The notes beneath the pieces were generated by a model. It was given only the letters and a program-made list of their open reading frames with translations, did not search any database and was not told the origin of the DNA. From Catenulispora sp. EB89 (GTDB taxonomy: Bacteria; Actinomycetota; Actinomycetes; Streptomycetales; Catenulisporaceae), in assembly GCF_041261445.1 (NCBI RefSeq), contig NZ_JBGCCU010000029.1:85639-149638 (forward strand): a DNA stretch of 64,000 bases, read 5' to 3'. Below, in pieces: positions 26,171-34,852 of this stretch; position 1 is the stretch's first letter, and the number at the start of each line of letters is the position of its first letter. A program made the position numbers and the translations under genes.

Positions 26171-26803
26171 CTACACAGGCGTCCGCAAACCGTTCAGCAG
26201 CACCGAAATCAGCCGGCGCGGCTCGTAGCGCGGGTCGAGATCCCGCCCGACGCACAGGTTGCCGACCCCGCGCATCAGCTCGTAGGCACTGATGTCCGTG
26301 CGGATCTCGCCGGCGGCGACGGCGGCCTCGACCAGCGACGCGGCGACCGGTCCGAGGCGGTCGAGGAAGTAGGTGTGCAGCGCGGCGAAGGTGCCGGCGT
26401 CCGAGCGCAGGGCGTCGGCCAGGCCGTGCTTGGTGACCAGGAAGTCGGTGAACATGTCGATCCACCGGCGCAGCGCCTCGAAGGGGGAGTCGGCCTCGGC
26501 CAGCAGGGTCGGGCCGGCCGCCGCGCACTCCTCGATCTGGTGCCGGTAGACGGCGGTGATCAGGTCGGCGCGGGTCGGGAAGTGCCGGTAGAACGTGCCG
26601 ACGCCCACGCCGGCCTTGGCCGCGATCTGCCGGATCGGGGCGTCCACGCCCGAGGCGACGAACACCTCCGCCGCCGCCGCGAGCAGCGTCTGTTCGTTGC
26701 GGGCGGCGTCGGAGCGCTTGCTGCGGGGTTCCGGCTGGGCCGGCGGCGCCGGAGTCACCGGCGTCACAGCGGGCTCAAGGGGCACAGCGGGCTCAGTGGG
26801 CAC
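26171..26803 (-). CDS. TetR-family repressor facing the hydrolase pair
   Basis: 210 aa from GTG 26803, preceded by an ideal GGAAGG; a TTG nine codons earlier has none and would lie inside the divergent promoter. Residues 1-28 are Pro-rich. The DNA-binding domain covers about 32-80: RNEQTLLAAAAEVFVASG, IRQIAAKAGVGVGTFYRHFP, RADLITAVY. The C-terminal ligand domain is of the TetR_C_40/SbtR-like type with VGNLCVGRDLDPRYEPRRL near the end. The nearest divergent promoter carries a palindrome between its -35 and -10, so it most likely represses the two alpha/beta hydrolases. Confidence 0.9.
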   Translation of the reverse strand: MPTEPAVPLEPAVTPVTPAPPAQPEPRSKRSDAARNEQTLLAAAAEVFVASGVDAPIRQIAAKAGVGVGTFYRHFPTRADLITAVYRHQIEECAAAGPTLLAEADSPFEALRRWIDMFTDFLVTKHGLADALRSDAGTFAALHTYFLDRLGPVAASLVEAAVAAGEIRTDISAYELMRGVGNLCVGRDLDPRYEPRRLISVLLNGLRTPV

Positions 26804-26823
26804 AGGGTTCCTTCCGACGCGCG

Positions 26824-26853
26824 TTGACAAAGCGGAACATGGTTCCGGATACT
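26824..26853 (+). promoter_or_regulatory. Consensus promoter with embedded operator for the hydrolase pair
   Basis: TTGACA (26824-26829), an 18-base spacer, and GATACT (26848-26853) make a strong sigma-70-type promoter reading to the hydrolase at 26920. The spacer contains CGGAAC-ATG-GTTCCG (26833-26847), perfect 6-base arms, an obvious repressor site. A weaker copy, CGGA-N7-TCCG, follows at 26857-26871. Confidence 0.75.
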
Positions 26854-26919
26854 AACCGGAGAAGTGTTCCGTTTCAGCTTAGCCGAGCTGAGCGGTAGCG
26901 CGTAGAAGGGAGTCTTCTC

Positions 26920-27846
26920 ATGAGTGCGTTCCCCGTCCTCTCCTACAGCGCGGTGGTGCTGCCCGTCCCCGGCCGCCCGGTCGATCTCGAACTCCGCGTC
27001 TCGGCGCCCGCCGTCGGAACCGGGCTGCCGGTGATCCTGCTGTCCCACGGACACGGCGGATCCAACAACCTGTCCTCGCTCAACGGCTACGGGCCGCTCG
27101 CCAACGCCTGGGCGGCGCAGGGCTTCGTGGTCATCCAACCCACGCATCTCAGTTCCAGGACCCTGAGCCACCGGGTCGCCGACCATCCCGACGGACCGTT
27201 GTTCTGGCGGTCGCGGGCTGAGGACATGACGCACATCCTCGACCGGCTCTCCGTCATCGAGCAGACCGTGCCCCAGCTGGCCGGGCGGCTCGACGCGGAG
27301 AAGGTCGCCGTCGCCGGGCACTCGCTCGGCGGCTTCACAGCCAGTTTGCTGTTGGGGGCTCAGGTCGATCCCGGCACCGGGGAAGTGGTGGATCTCGCCG
27401 AGCCGCGGATCAAGGCCGGCGTGCTGCTGGCCGCCCCGGGGCGTGGCGGCGACGCGCTGAACGGTCCGCGGGCGTCCATCGTGCCGATCTTCCGCTCGGT
27501 CGACTTCGCGACGATGACCACGCCGGCCCTGGTCGTCGCCGGGGACAAGGACGACTCGCGGCACTTCACGGATATCGGCCCGGAGTGGCACGTCGATCCG
27601 TACACGCTGGCACCCGGCCCCAAGACCCTGCTTACGCTCTTCGGCGCGGAGCACGGCCTCGGCGGCATCGCCGGTTACGACGCGGCGGAGACCACTGATG
27701 AGAACCCTGAGATGGTCGCGGCGGTCGTCCGGCTGACGGCGGGTTACCTGCGTTCGCAGCTGTTCCCCGGCGACGACGCGTGGCGGGTGGCGCAAGAGGC
27801 GCTGACCACCGGGCCGGACGCGTTCGGGCGCGTCGACAGTAAGTGA
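26920..27846 (+). CDS. Alpha/beta hydrolase (dienelactone hydrolase/chlorophyllase-like), first of a tandem pair
   Basis: 308 aa from ATG 26920, with a GGGAG site. The oxyanion region is LSHGHGGSNN near residue 40, the nucleophile elbow GHSLGG near 133-138, and the catalytic His is in GAEHGLGG near 245. The fold resembles platelet-activating-factor acetylhydrolase/chlorophyllase-like esterases. No signal peptide is visible. It is followed 29 bases later by a paralogue of identical length, and both are controlled by the operator-bearing promoter. Substrate unknown; the repressor's ligand is probably the substrate or its product. Confidence 0.86.
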   Translation: MSAFPVLSYSAVVLPVPGRPVDLELRVSAPAVGTGLPVILLSHGHGGSNNLSSLNGYGPLANAWAAQGFVVIQPTHLSSRTLSHRVADHPDGPLFWRSRAEDMTHILDRLSVIEQTVPQLAGRLDAEKVAVAGHSLGGFTASLLLGAQVDPGTGEVVDLAEPRIKAGVLLAAPGRGGDALNGPRASIVPIFRSVDFATMTTPALVVAGDKDDSRHFTDIGPEWHVDPYTLAPGPKTLLTLFGAEHGLGGIAGYDAAETTDENPEMVAAVVRLTAGYLRSQLFPGDDAWRVAQEALTTGPDAFGRVDSK

Positions 27847-27875
27847 TTCCCTAGAGATAAGGCTGCACCACAATC

Positions 27876-28802
27876 ATGACGAATCTGGATTCTGCGATAG
27901 GCGCCGCGACCGCGATCGTATCGGTCAAGCCGGTCGTCCACGCCGCGCCGGAGCGCGGCGACGACCTGCAAGTGCGGGTGTCCGCGCCGGTGAGCGGCAA
28001 CGCGCTGCCGGTCGTGGTCTTCTCGCACGGCTTCGGCGGCTCGTTGGACAAGTACGCACCGCTGGCGGACTTCTGGGCCGCGCACGGCTTCGTCGTCCTC
28101 CAACCGACGCACCTGGACTCCCGCACCCTCGCCGTCACCCCGGACGATCCGCGCTACCCGAACATCTGGCGCCTGCGCATCGCTGACGTGACCCGCGTCC
28201 TGGACGACTTCGACACGCTGGTCGCCGCTGTCCCCGGCCTGGCGGATCGCGTCGACGGCACGCGCATCGCGGTCGCCGGCCACTCCTGGGGCGCGCAGAC
28301 GACGAGCACGCTGCTCGGCGCGGGCGTCCTCGACGCCTCGGGTACGCCGGGTGAGGACTTCGCCGACAAGCGCGTGACGGCCGGCGTCCTGCTGTCCCTT
28401 ACCGGCACCGGCGAGAGCCTGTCCCCGTTCGCGGCGGAGAACTTCTCCTTCATGCGCCCGGACTTCAGCGGCCTGACCACGCCCGCGCTCATCGTCACCG
28501 GTGACAACGACCAGTCCCAGCTCTCCACGCGCGGCCCGGACTGGTTCACCGACGCGTACTTCATGAGCCCCGGCGCGCAGCACCTGCTCACACTGTTCGG
28601 CGGCGAGCACTCGCTCGGCGGCATCGTCGGCTACTCCTCGGCCGAGACCACCGACGAGAACCCCGAGCGCGTCGCGCTCATCCAGCGCGTGACGACCGCC
28701 TACCTGCGCACGGCGCTCGGCGTGGACGCGGGAAGCTTCGCGGCGGCGCGCACGGCCGCGGCTCAGGATGCTGACACGGTCGGGCGAATCGATTCGAAGT
28801 AG
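27876..28802 (+). CDS. Alpha/beta hydrolase, second of a tandem pair
   Basis: 308 aa from ATG 27876, in the same operon as the previous hydrolase and clearly its paralogue: both share SAP-V--G--LPV, SHG-GGS, WAA-GFVV-QPTHL-SRTL and the ending TVGRIDSK (VGRVDSK-like in the first). Here the nucleophile elbow is GHSWGA near 135 instead of GHSLGG, and the late motif is GGEHSLGG. The change next to the nucleophile and a different N-terminus suggest divergence in substrate range after duplication. Confidence 0.86.
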   Translation: MTNLDSAIGAATAIVSVKPVVHAAPERGDDLQVRVSAPVSGNALPVVVFSHGFGGSLDKYAPLADFWAAHGFVVLQPTHLDSRTLAVTPDDPRYPNIWRLRIADVTRVLDDFDTLVAAVPGLADRVDGTRIAVAGHSWGAQTTSTLLGAGVLDASGTPGEDFADKRVTAGVLLSLTGTGESLSPFAAENFSFMRPDFSGLTTPALIVTGDNDQSQLSTRGPDWFTDAYFMSPGAQHLLTLFGGEHSLGGIVGYSSAETTDENPERVALIQRVTTAYLRTALGVDAGSFAAARTAAAQDADTVGRIDSK

Positions 28803-28811
28803 CGGTGAAAT

Positions 28812-28850
28812 CGGTGGCGGGACCGGGTGTCACACCCGGTCCCGCCACCG
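28812..28850. terminator. Strong bidirectional hairpin terminator
   Basis: A perfect 18-base GC-rich stem (28812-28829 with 28833-28850) closes on a 3-base loop. It lies between the convergent hydrolase and lipoprotein genes. Confidence 0.88.
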
Positions 28851-28864
28851 TTGCCCGCGCGGAA

Positions 28865-29833
28865 TCAGCTGTGGAGGACGGTGTTGCCGGATCCGGTGTT
28901 CGCGATGACCGGGCTGCCGCCGTAGGTGACGGTGTTGCCGCTTCCCGGGACGGCAATCGTCGCCGCGTTCTGGACCGTCACGGTGTTGCCGCCGGAGGCG
29001 ACGGTGACGGTGCCGCAGGGGCCGTTCAAGATCACTGTCATGGCGCCACGGGAGGCGAGGGTGACCGACTGGCCGGCGGTGCAGGTGTAGGTGCCGTCGT
29101 GGTCGACCGACAGGGTGCCCGCCGAGTTCGAGCCGCCGGTGCCGCCGCCTGTCCCTCCGCTGGTGCCGCCGCCAGAGCCGTAGATGCTGACGCCCACCGC
29201 GTTGGAGTCGACCTGCAGGACGCCCTTCACCACGCCGTTGCCCGTGAACCAGATCTGGTCGCCCTGGGTGCTGTTGGTCAGCTGGTAGCCGGCCTTCGGC
29301 AGCGCGCCGGTGTAGTAGGCGAGCATGCCGGAGCCGTCCGGGACGCTGAACAGGACCGCGGTCGCACCGGCTGCGCTCGTGCTCAGGACGCCGGCCGCGC
29401 CGGCCGGCAGCGGGAAACCGGCTGGGAGTGCGGCCAGTGCGGTCGCGCCGGTCTTGGCGGCACTCGTGCCGGTGAGGCCGGGGAGGTTCGCCAGGTTGCC
29501 GAGATTGCCCAGGTCGGCCAGATTCCCCAGGCTCGACAGGTTGCCCAAGTTCGCCAGGTTCCCGAGGCCGCCGATGACGGTGCCGTCGCTGGACCCGCCG
29601 GTACTGTTCTGCTGGTTGCCGGCCGCAGTGCCGGACGGACTGCTCGCGTTGGCGCCGGTGTTGATGGTGCCGATCGAGGTGGTGCCGGGGGCGGCTCCGC
29701 CTCCCAGGGCCGAGGAGGCGGCAGCCACAGAGCCCTGCGGACCGGTCGGCGGACCGCCGTTGGTGCAGCCGGAGAGCACGAGCGCCGCGCCGGCCATGCC
29801 GAGTGCCGCGGTAGTGACGGTGCGCAGTTTCAT
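28865..29833 (-). CDS. Lipoprotein with Leu-Gly-Asn repeats and DUF3060-like C-terminus
   Basis: 322 aa from ATG 29833, with GGGAAGG upstream; the longer frame is shadow. The lipobox LVLSGC near residues 15-20 marks a lipid-anchored exported protein. Residues about 88-120 are a repeat of five to six residue units built on LGNLANLGNLSS, LGNLADLGNL and ANLPGL. A middle domain (about 135-215) has SVPDGSGMLAYYTGALPKAG, and the last 80 residues, with GTYTCTAGQSVTL and two GSGNTV motifs, look like the DUF3060 beta-solenoid of mycobacterial lipoproteins. Role unknown; presumably a cell-surface binding protein. Confidence 0.8.
   Translation of the reverse strand: MKLRTVTTAALGMAGAALVLSGCTNGGPPTGPQGSVAAASSALGGGAAPGTTSIGTINTGANASSPSGTAAGNQQNSTGGSSDGTVIGGLGNLANLGNLSSLGNLADLGNLGNLANLPGLTGTSAAKTGATALAALPAGFPLPAGAAGVLSTSAAGATAVLFSVPDGSGMLAYYTGALPKAGYQLTNSTQGDQIWFTGNGVVKGVLQVDSNAVGVSIYGSGGGTSGGTGGGTGGSNSAGTLSVDHDGTYTCTAGQSVTLASRGAMTVILNGPCGTVTVASGGNTVTVQNAATIAVPGSGNTVTYGGSPVIANTGSGNTVLHS
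29482..29571 (-). repeat. Repeat tract encoding Leu-Gly-Asn units
   Basis: About six imperfect 9-15 base units (CAGGTTGCC / GAGATTGCC on the plus strand) encode the LGNLA/LGNLS units of the lipoprotein. Confidence 0.65.
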
Positions 29834-30017
29834 CGCGGATCCTTCCCCCGAGCGGCCCGTCCCCGGACCGCCGTGTGTGGTGGCAGTGTTCTTCGTCCGG
29901 GACTCAGCGTCGCCGTGCTCAGGACGGCCGTCACGTCGGAAATACTGTTGTCCGCGCGGGTGCTGTCGGCAGAACTGCCGACACGCGGGCGTCGCACGGA
30001 TCGGGCACGATGAGCGG

Positions 30018-31346
30018 GTGAGTGTGGAGATGCAGACGCGTGGCCGGTTCTGGCGCGCGCCGGCACCTGTGCCGCACTCGCCGCAGACCGTAGGCCACGC
30101 CGACGGCGGCGCGCTCCCGCTCACCGACCCCGGTCAGGCCCCGGCCCGCACCGAGGCCCTGATCGCTCGCGTCTGCGCCGTCCTGCGGCTGGCGCAGTTG
30201 GTGCCCTGGCCGGTGGCGATGGTGCTCGGCCCGAAGACCGGCATCCAGCACGTCTGGCTCGCGGCGGCTGCCTACGCCGCGCAGACCGGCTGGTCGCTCG
30301 CGTGGGCGGTGACCGTCCTGGTGCGGCGGCGGATCGTGCCGGGACTGATCGTCGTCGACACGGCGGTCGCCGCCGCTGCGCTCGTCGGCGCCGGACTGGC
30401 CTGCTACCCGCAGGACTCGACGTCGTGGGCGAACTCGGCGGTGGCGCCGGCGATGGGAGCCGCGGTCGCCGCCGCCGCGACGTCGCCGCCGTTGCGGTCG
30501 GCGCTGTGCGGGGTGCTGTTGGCGGCTGCGTACTTCGCCGGGGTATCGGAGGGGCTGAGCCAGTCGCAGACCGCTTGGGCGGCCGCGATCGGCAACGTCT
30601 GCTCGCTCATCGGTTTCGGCGTCATCGCCGGTCTGACCACGCACTACCTGATGCGGCAGGCGCGCAGCGCCGCGTCCGCGGCGGTCGAGCTGGCCGCCGC
30701 GCGGGCCCGGACCGCCGCCGAGGAGTCGCGCGAGCGCGAACGCGCCCGGCAGTACCGGATGCTGCACGACACTGTCCTGTCCACGCTCAGCGCCCTGGCC
30801 CGAGGCGGCCTGGACCCGTCTGATCCGCTGGTACGGCAACGGTGCGCGGCCGACGCGGACTATCTCCGGGGCCTGATCTCCAGCGGCGGCGTATCGGCGG
30901 GCAACCACCTCCAGGGCGAGCTCGCGGCGATCGGGCGCTCGCAGGCGCCGATCGGCCTGCGCGTCCACCTGCACTGCGCGGACATACCGCCCGACCTGCC
31001 GACCGACGTGGTCCGTGCGCTGTCCGACGCGACCCGCGAGGCGTTGAACAACGTGATCAAGCACTCCGGGGCCGACCAGGCGTGGGTGACCGCCCTCGGC
31101 TCCGAACCGATGACTCAGTACCCTGACTTCCATCCCGAAACCGGCCTCGGCGTCCGGGGCCGCGGCGCGCCCGGCGTCACGGTCACCATCGCCGACCGCG
31201 GCCACGGCTTCGACCCCGCCGCCACCGGCTTCGGCCTGGGACTGCGGGAATCCATCGGCGGCCGGATGACGGAGATCGGCGGCAGCATGCACATCGACAG
31301 CAGCCCCGGACAAGGCACCAGCGTGGAACTCTCATGGCCGGCCTGA
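30018..31346 (+). CDS. Sensor histidine kinase, NarL/DesK class
   Basis: 442 aa from GTG 30018 (GTG 30024 or ATG 30030 also possible; no clear ribosome site). Five or six hydrophobic helices span residues 45-220, so sensing is probably within the membrane. A linker coiled coil (AAARARTAAEESRERERARQ) leads to a HisKA_3-type dimerisation helix with H250 in MLHDTVLSTLSAL. The ATPase domain has the N box REALNNVIKHSGA, DRGHGFDP and GFGLGLRESIGGRM. The stop overlaps the start of the response regulator by 13 bases. Signal unknown. Confidence 0.9.
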   Translation: MSVEMQTRGRFWRAPAPVPHSPQTVGHADGGALPLTDPGQAPARTEALIARVCAVLRLAQLVPWPVAMVLGPKTGIQHVWLAAAAYAAQTGWSLAWAVTVLVRRRIVPGLIVVDTAVAAAALVGAGLACYPQDSTSWANSAVAPAMGAAVAAAATSPPLRSALCGVLLAAAYFAGVSEGLSQSQTAWAAAIGNVCSLIGFGVIAGLTTHYLMRQARSAASAAVELAAARARTAAEESRERERARQYRMLHDTVLSTLSALARGGLDPSDPLVRQRCAADADYLRGLISSGGVSAGNHLQGELAAIGRSQAPIGLRVHLHCADIPPDLPTDVVRALSDATREALNNVIKHSGADQAWVTALGSEPMTQYPDFHPETGLGVRGRGAPGVTVTIADRGHGFDPAATGFGLGLRESIGGRMTEIGGSMHIDSSPGQGTSVELSWPA

Positions 31347-32017
31347 ACGCCCCGGTGATCACCGTCGCCGCGATCGACGACGACCGGATGCTGCTCACCG
31401 GCCTGCAGGCCTGGCTCGCCCCGGTCCCGGACATCACCCTGGCGCACACCGCGGGCACCGTCGCGGAGTACCTGGATCAGAATCCGGATACCGCGGCCGA
31501 CGTCGTCCTGCTCGACCTCAACCTGCGCGACGGCACCAACCCGGCGGCGAACGTCGTCCGGCTCCTGGAAGCCGGCTCGGCGGTCCTGGTGGTCTCCACG
31601 ATCCCGGACGCCGAGCACGTCCTGGCCACCGTCGAGGCCGGGGCCGCCGGCTACATCACCAAGGACAACGACCTCCCGGCGCTGCTGGACGCGATCCGCG
31701 AGGTGGCCGGCGGCGGCGTGGCGATCAGCCCGGAACTCGCCTTCGTGCTGTCCACGGACCGCCGCCCGAACCGGCCGCAGCTCTCGGCGCAGGAGAGCCT
31801 GGTCCTGCGCACCTACGCCTCCGGCGCGACCCTGCAGGCCACGGCACGCCGCGCCGGGATCGCTTACGGCACCGCGCGCGAATACCTGGAGCGGATCAAG
31901 CGCAAGTACACCGACGCCGGCCGTCCCACGCGCACCAAGATGGATCTCATCGAGCGCGCGCGGGAGGACCGGCTGGAGTTGCGGGGGCTGAACGGCGGCG
32001 GGTCCGGATCCTCCTGA
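31334..32017 (+). CDS. NarL/LuxR-type response regulator
   Basis: 227 aa, ATG 31334, overlapping the kinase gene. The receiver domain has the acidic pocket D15-D16-D17, phosphoacceptor D61 in VVLLDLNL, and K110 in YITKDND. The C-terminal helix-turn-helix (about 150-215) starts LSAQESLVLRTYASG and includes RRAGIAYGTAREYLERIKRKY; it is related to LuxR/NarL helices but the usual NR--AxxL-xS pattern is altered, so DNA specificity may be unusual. With the upstream kinase it makes a complete two-component system whose targets are not evident here. Confidence 0.9.
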   Translation: MAGLNAPVITVAAIDDDRMLLTGLQAWLAPVPDITLAHTAGTVAEYLDQNPDTAADVVLLDLNLRDGTNPAANVVRLLEAGSAVLVVSTIPDAEHVLATVEAGAAGYITKDNDLPALLDAIREVAGGGVAISPELAFVLSTDRRPNRPQLSAQESLVLRTYASGATLQATARRAGIAYGTAREYLERIKRKYTDAGRPTRTKMDLIERAREDRLELRGLNGGGSGSS

Positions 32018-32037
32018 CATCCGCCGCCGGTTCCAGT

Positions 32038-32076
32038 CGCCGGCTGAGTGAGCGTGGGTTTCTCGCTCAGCCGGCG
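32038..32076. terminator. Hairpin terminator between response regulator and beta-propeller gene
   Basis: A 15-base stem with one G-T pair (32038-32052 with 32062-32076) closes on a 9-base loop. It separates two convergent genes. Confidence 0.75.
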
Positions 32077-32100
32077 ATCGCTTTCGACCCGCGGTCGTGC

Positions 32101-33327
32101 TCAGCCCGCCGCCGGATCCAGCGCGCTGACCGCCGCCGGCGCCATCTGCGAGATCCGCTCCCGCTGCGGGAACGTCCCGACCGGGACGCGCGCGACCTCG
32201 GTCGCGGTGGCGTAGTCGATCACCGACACCTGGCCGAGGTTGCTCAGCGAGACGAAGCAGTACTGGCCGTCGGCGCTGGTCTGGCCCCAGTAGGGGAGCG
32301 CGCCGGAGGGGTAGTTCACCATGCCGGCGGTGGTCAGGTCCGAGGTGGAGACGATCGCGGTGTAGTCGTCGATGGTGCCGACGTCGCAGAGCTTTGACCC
32401 GTCGCCGTTGAGCGCCAGGCCGTGGTGCGCCGAGTTCTTCGGGTAGTCGTCGGGCTTCAGCGTCGTCCCGCCGCTCGCGTACGGCATCTGGACCGTGTTC
32501 AGGATCTGCGAGGTGTTCAGGTCGTACTTCACGAAGCCGTTCAGGTACGACAGGTCGGCGTAGAACGTGTGGCCGTCGGGCGCGATCTCGTTCGGGCGGA
32601 TGCCGTGCGGGAACGTCCAGGTCTTCACGACCTGCAGGGTGCTGGCGTCCACCTTGGTCAGCAGGAACGAGCCCTTGGCCCACTCCAGGGACTGCGGCAG
32701 CGAGGTGATGCCGATGCTGGAGTTGTAGATGTACTTGCCGTCGGGGCTGTAGTCGTTCTGGTGCGGGTAGGTGCCGGTGGCGAAGGTGCCCACGACGGTC
32801 CCGGTCGCGGTGTTGAAGACCTCCGCCTCCTGCGCGGTGGTCGCGGACACGACGTAGCGGGTGCCGTCGGGGGACAGCGCGGCGTGGTCGGCGTGGAAGC
32901 CGTCGAGCCGGGTGTGCCAGAGTTCCGCGTGCGTGGTCAGGTCGAACGCGGCGACGTCGTCCAGGTTGCCGCGCGAGACGTAGAGCGTGCGGCCGTCGGG
33001 GGAGACGGTGGCGTCGTCGACGTAGCGGTCGCCGCCCTCGACCGCGCGCACCGCCTCGTAGCCGGCCAGCCAGATCGGGTTGAGGTAGATCTCGAGCATG
33101 CGCTGCGACAGGTCCGGGATCACGTTGATCGAGCCGAGGTTGGCGAAGGTGTGGCCGTCGATCACGCTGACCGTGCCGGCCTGGCTGTTGCCGACCACGA
33201 GCACGTCGCGCAGGCCGGTGTCGGCGGACGCGCCCGGGGCGGCGGTCAGCGAGGTGGCCGTCAGACCGGCCGCGGTGAGACCGGCCGCGGCGAGGATTCT
33301 GGTCAGCCTCTGGAGTCTTCGTGGCAT
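32101..33327 (-). CDS. Secreted YVTN/YncE-like beta-propeller protein
   Basis: 408 aa from ATG 33327, preceded by GGGAGC. A Sec signal peptide (about 1-35, PRRLQRL start and TAAPGASA end) precedes repeated blades with the YVTN signature: VLVVGNSQAGTVSVIDGHTF, ATVSPDGRTLYVSRGNLDDV, AALSPDGTRYVVSAT, YSPDGKYIYNSS and VSLSNLGQVSVIDYATATEV. Seven blades are likely. Such proteins are surface ligand or methanobactin/nitrous-oxide-reductase-like propellers without fixed enzyme activity. No partner gene suggests a specific function. Confidence 0.84.
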   Translation of the reverse strand: MPRRLQRLTRILAAAGLTAAGLTATSLTAAPGASADTGLRDVLVVGNSQAGTVSVIDGHTFANLGSINVIPDLSQRMLEIYLNPIWLAGYEAVRAVEGGDRYVDDATVSPDGRTLYVSRGNLDDVAAFDLTTHAELWHTRLDGFHADHAALSPDGTRYVVSATTAQEAEVFNTATGTVVGTFATGTYPHQNDYSPDGKYIYNSSIGITSLPQSLEWAKGSFLLTKVDASTLQVVKTWTFPHGIRPNEIAPDGHTFYADLSYLNGFVKYDLNTSQILNTVQMPYASGGTTLKPDDYPKNSAHHGLALNGDGSKLCDVGTIDDYTAIVSTSDLTTAGMVNYPSGALPYWGQTSADGQYCFVSLSNLGQVSVIDYATATEVARVPVGTFPQRERISQMAPAAVSALDPAAG

Positions 33328-33441
33328 GATGTGCTCCCAAGATCGTACTGTGGGGTAATATCGGGGCCTTGAGAACATAGAGTCGTTGCGTGGAAGAGTC
33401 CATGGCGACGCCGGATCCCGCCGCGGCGTGGCAAAAAAGCG

Positions 33442-34737
33442 CTAACAGCCGCTGTCGGCGATGACGTAGTAGTTCGGGCCGGTCTCCTTCAGCGTGTGGG
33501 TCACGAACACGTTCCACAGGCCCATGTTCTGGTTGGAGCCGTCGGCGTAGGTGTAGCCGCCGGATTGGTAGGCGCGGCCTGCGACGGTCTGCGCGTAGTT
33601 GGTCGCGGTGAAGCAGGCAGCCGAGGACGAGGACGACGATGTCGGTGGCGTGGAAGGCGTAGTAGACGGTGTGGTCGGCGGTGTTGTCGAGGGTGTCGAG
33701 GTCGGCGGCGTCCCCGAGTTCAGCCCCCAGAACGTCGCCGTGTAGTACGTCGAGCAGATGTAGCTCAGGAAGTACGCGCCGGTGGACCCGCACTGCGCGG
33801 TCCCGGAACCCGGATCCACCGCCAGCCCGTGCCCCATCCCGCTGATCGAGTACATCTCGACGGCCGGTTTCCCGCTGCCGTCGTTGTACACCGACTCCGT
33901 GGTCCCGCCGCTCAGGGTCTGCGTGCTCGACGCGGTCTGGCTGATGCCCCACGCATTGGTCCACTGGTCGCGCAGCTCGGTGGCGTTGACCGGATAGACG
34001 GTGTAGTCCGCGGATCCCTGCCAGATCGCGACGCGCGGCCACGGCCCGGTGTATCCGGGGTCTGAGTTGCGCACCTTGTCGCCCCACTGCGCGGGCGTGA
34101 GGTTCTGGTTATTCATCTGGCACGACGAAGCGGCGGACTGCGTCGTCGCGCACTGCGCCGGCAGCCCGGAGTCGATCGCCCCGCCGGCGAAGACGTCCGG
34201 ATAGTCGGCGAGCAGGTCGGCGGTGAGCCCGGCGCCGGCGGACAGCCCGGTGACGTACACCCGGTGCGGATCCGAGCCGTAGTGGCTCTCGGCGTACGAC
34301 ACCATCGCCGCGACGGACGCGGCCTCGCCGTTGCCGCGCGTGTCCTTCGTGGAGTCGAACCAGCTGAAGCAGGACAGGGAGTTGTTCGCGCTGGAGGTCT
34401 GCGGGAACACCACCGTGAAGCCCCACTGGTCGGCGAACTGCGACCAGCCGGAGTGGTCGTAGTAGTCGGTGGCGGTCTGGGTGCAGCCGTGCAGGGCCAC
34501 GACCAGCGGCGCGCCCTGCGGCAGTGCTTGCGGGACGTAGCTGTACATCGCCAGGTTCCCCGGGTTCGACCCGAAGTTCGTAACCTGATTCAGGGACGAG
34601 GCGGCGTGCGCGGGCGAGGCGCCGGAAGGGGAGAGGGTCAGGGCCGAGGCGGCCAGGGTCAGGAGTGCGGCCGCGAGTGCTGCCAGGGCGCCGCGGCGTC
34701 GGCCGGTCGTCGGGGTGGTGCGGGATGTGCGGGGCAT
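33442..34737 (-). CDS. Secreted PHB-depolymerase-type esterase with C-terminal binding domain
   Basis: 431 aa from ATG 34737. Signal peptide residues 1 to about 45 (RRRGALAALAAALLTLAASA, ending AHA). The catalytic domain (about 50-320) belongs to the extracellular type-1 PHB depolymerase/CE1 esterase group: VVALHGCTQTATDYY with the oxyanion His-Gly-Cys, the nucleophile elbow GLSAGAG near 168, and the late GMGHGLAVDPG holding the His. A Pro/Thr/Ser linker of about 40 residues leads to a 58-residue domain bounded by Cys (CFTATNYAQ to IADSGC). The substrate may be a polyester or an acylated polysaccharide. Confidence 0.88.
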   Translation of the reverse strand: MPRTSRTTPTTGRRRGALAALAAALLTLAASALTLSPSGASPAHAASSLNQVTNFGSNPGNLAMYSYVPQALPQGAPLVVALHGCTQTATDYYDHSGWSQFADQWGFTVVFPQTSSANNSLSCFSWFDSTKDTRGNGEAASVAAMVSYAESHYGSDPHRVYVTGLSAGAGLTADLLADYPDVFAGGAIDSGLPAQCATTQSAASSCQMNNQNLTPAQWGDKVRNSDPGYTGPWPRVAIWQGSADYTVYPVNATELRDQWTNAWGISQTASSTQTLSGGTTESVYNDGSGKPAVEMYSISGMGHGLAVDPGSGTAQCGSTGAYFLSYICSTYYTATFWGLNSGTPPTSTPSTTPPTTPSTTPSTPPTSSSSSSAACFTATNYAQTVAGRAYQSGGYTYADGSNQNMGLWNVFVTHTLKETGPNYYVIADSGC

Positions 34738-34852
34738 TACGAAACCTCCCGTTCACCGTTGGGTGAGCGGACCGTACTGCCGCTGATGGCTGCGTACGAT
34801 GTCTGCATGCCCCACATTCACCGGGCGTGCAGTGGGGCCATCGAATGCTGAG

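Noticed and set aside
31115..34087. 990-residue minus-strand open frame
   Set aside because: It crosses the histidine kinase, the response regulator and two secreted proteins in another frame. No domain is recognisable and those genes have proper signatures.
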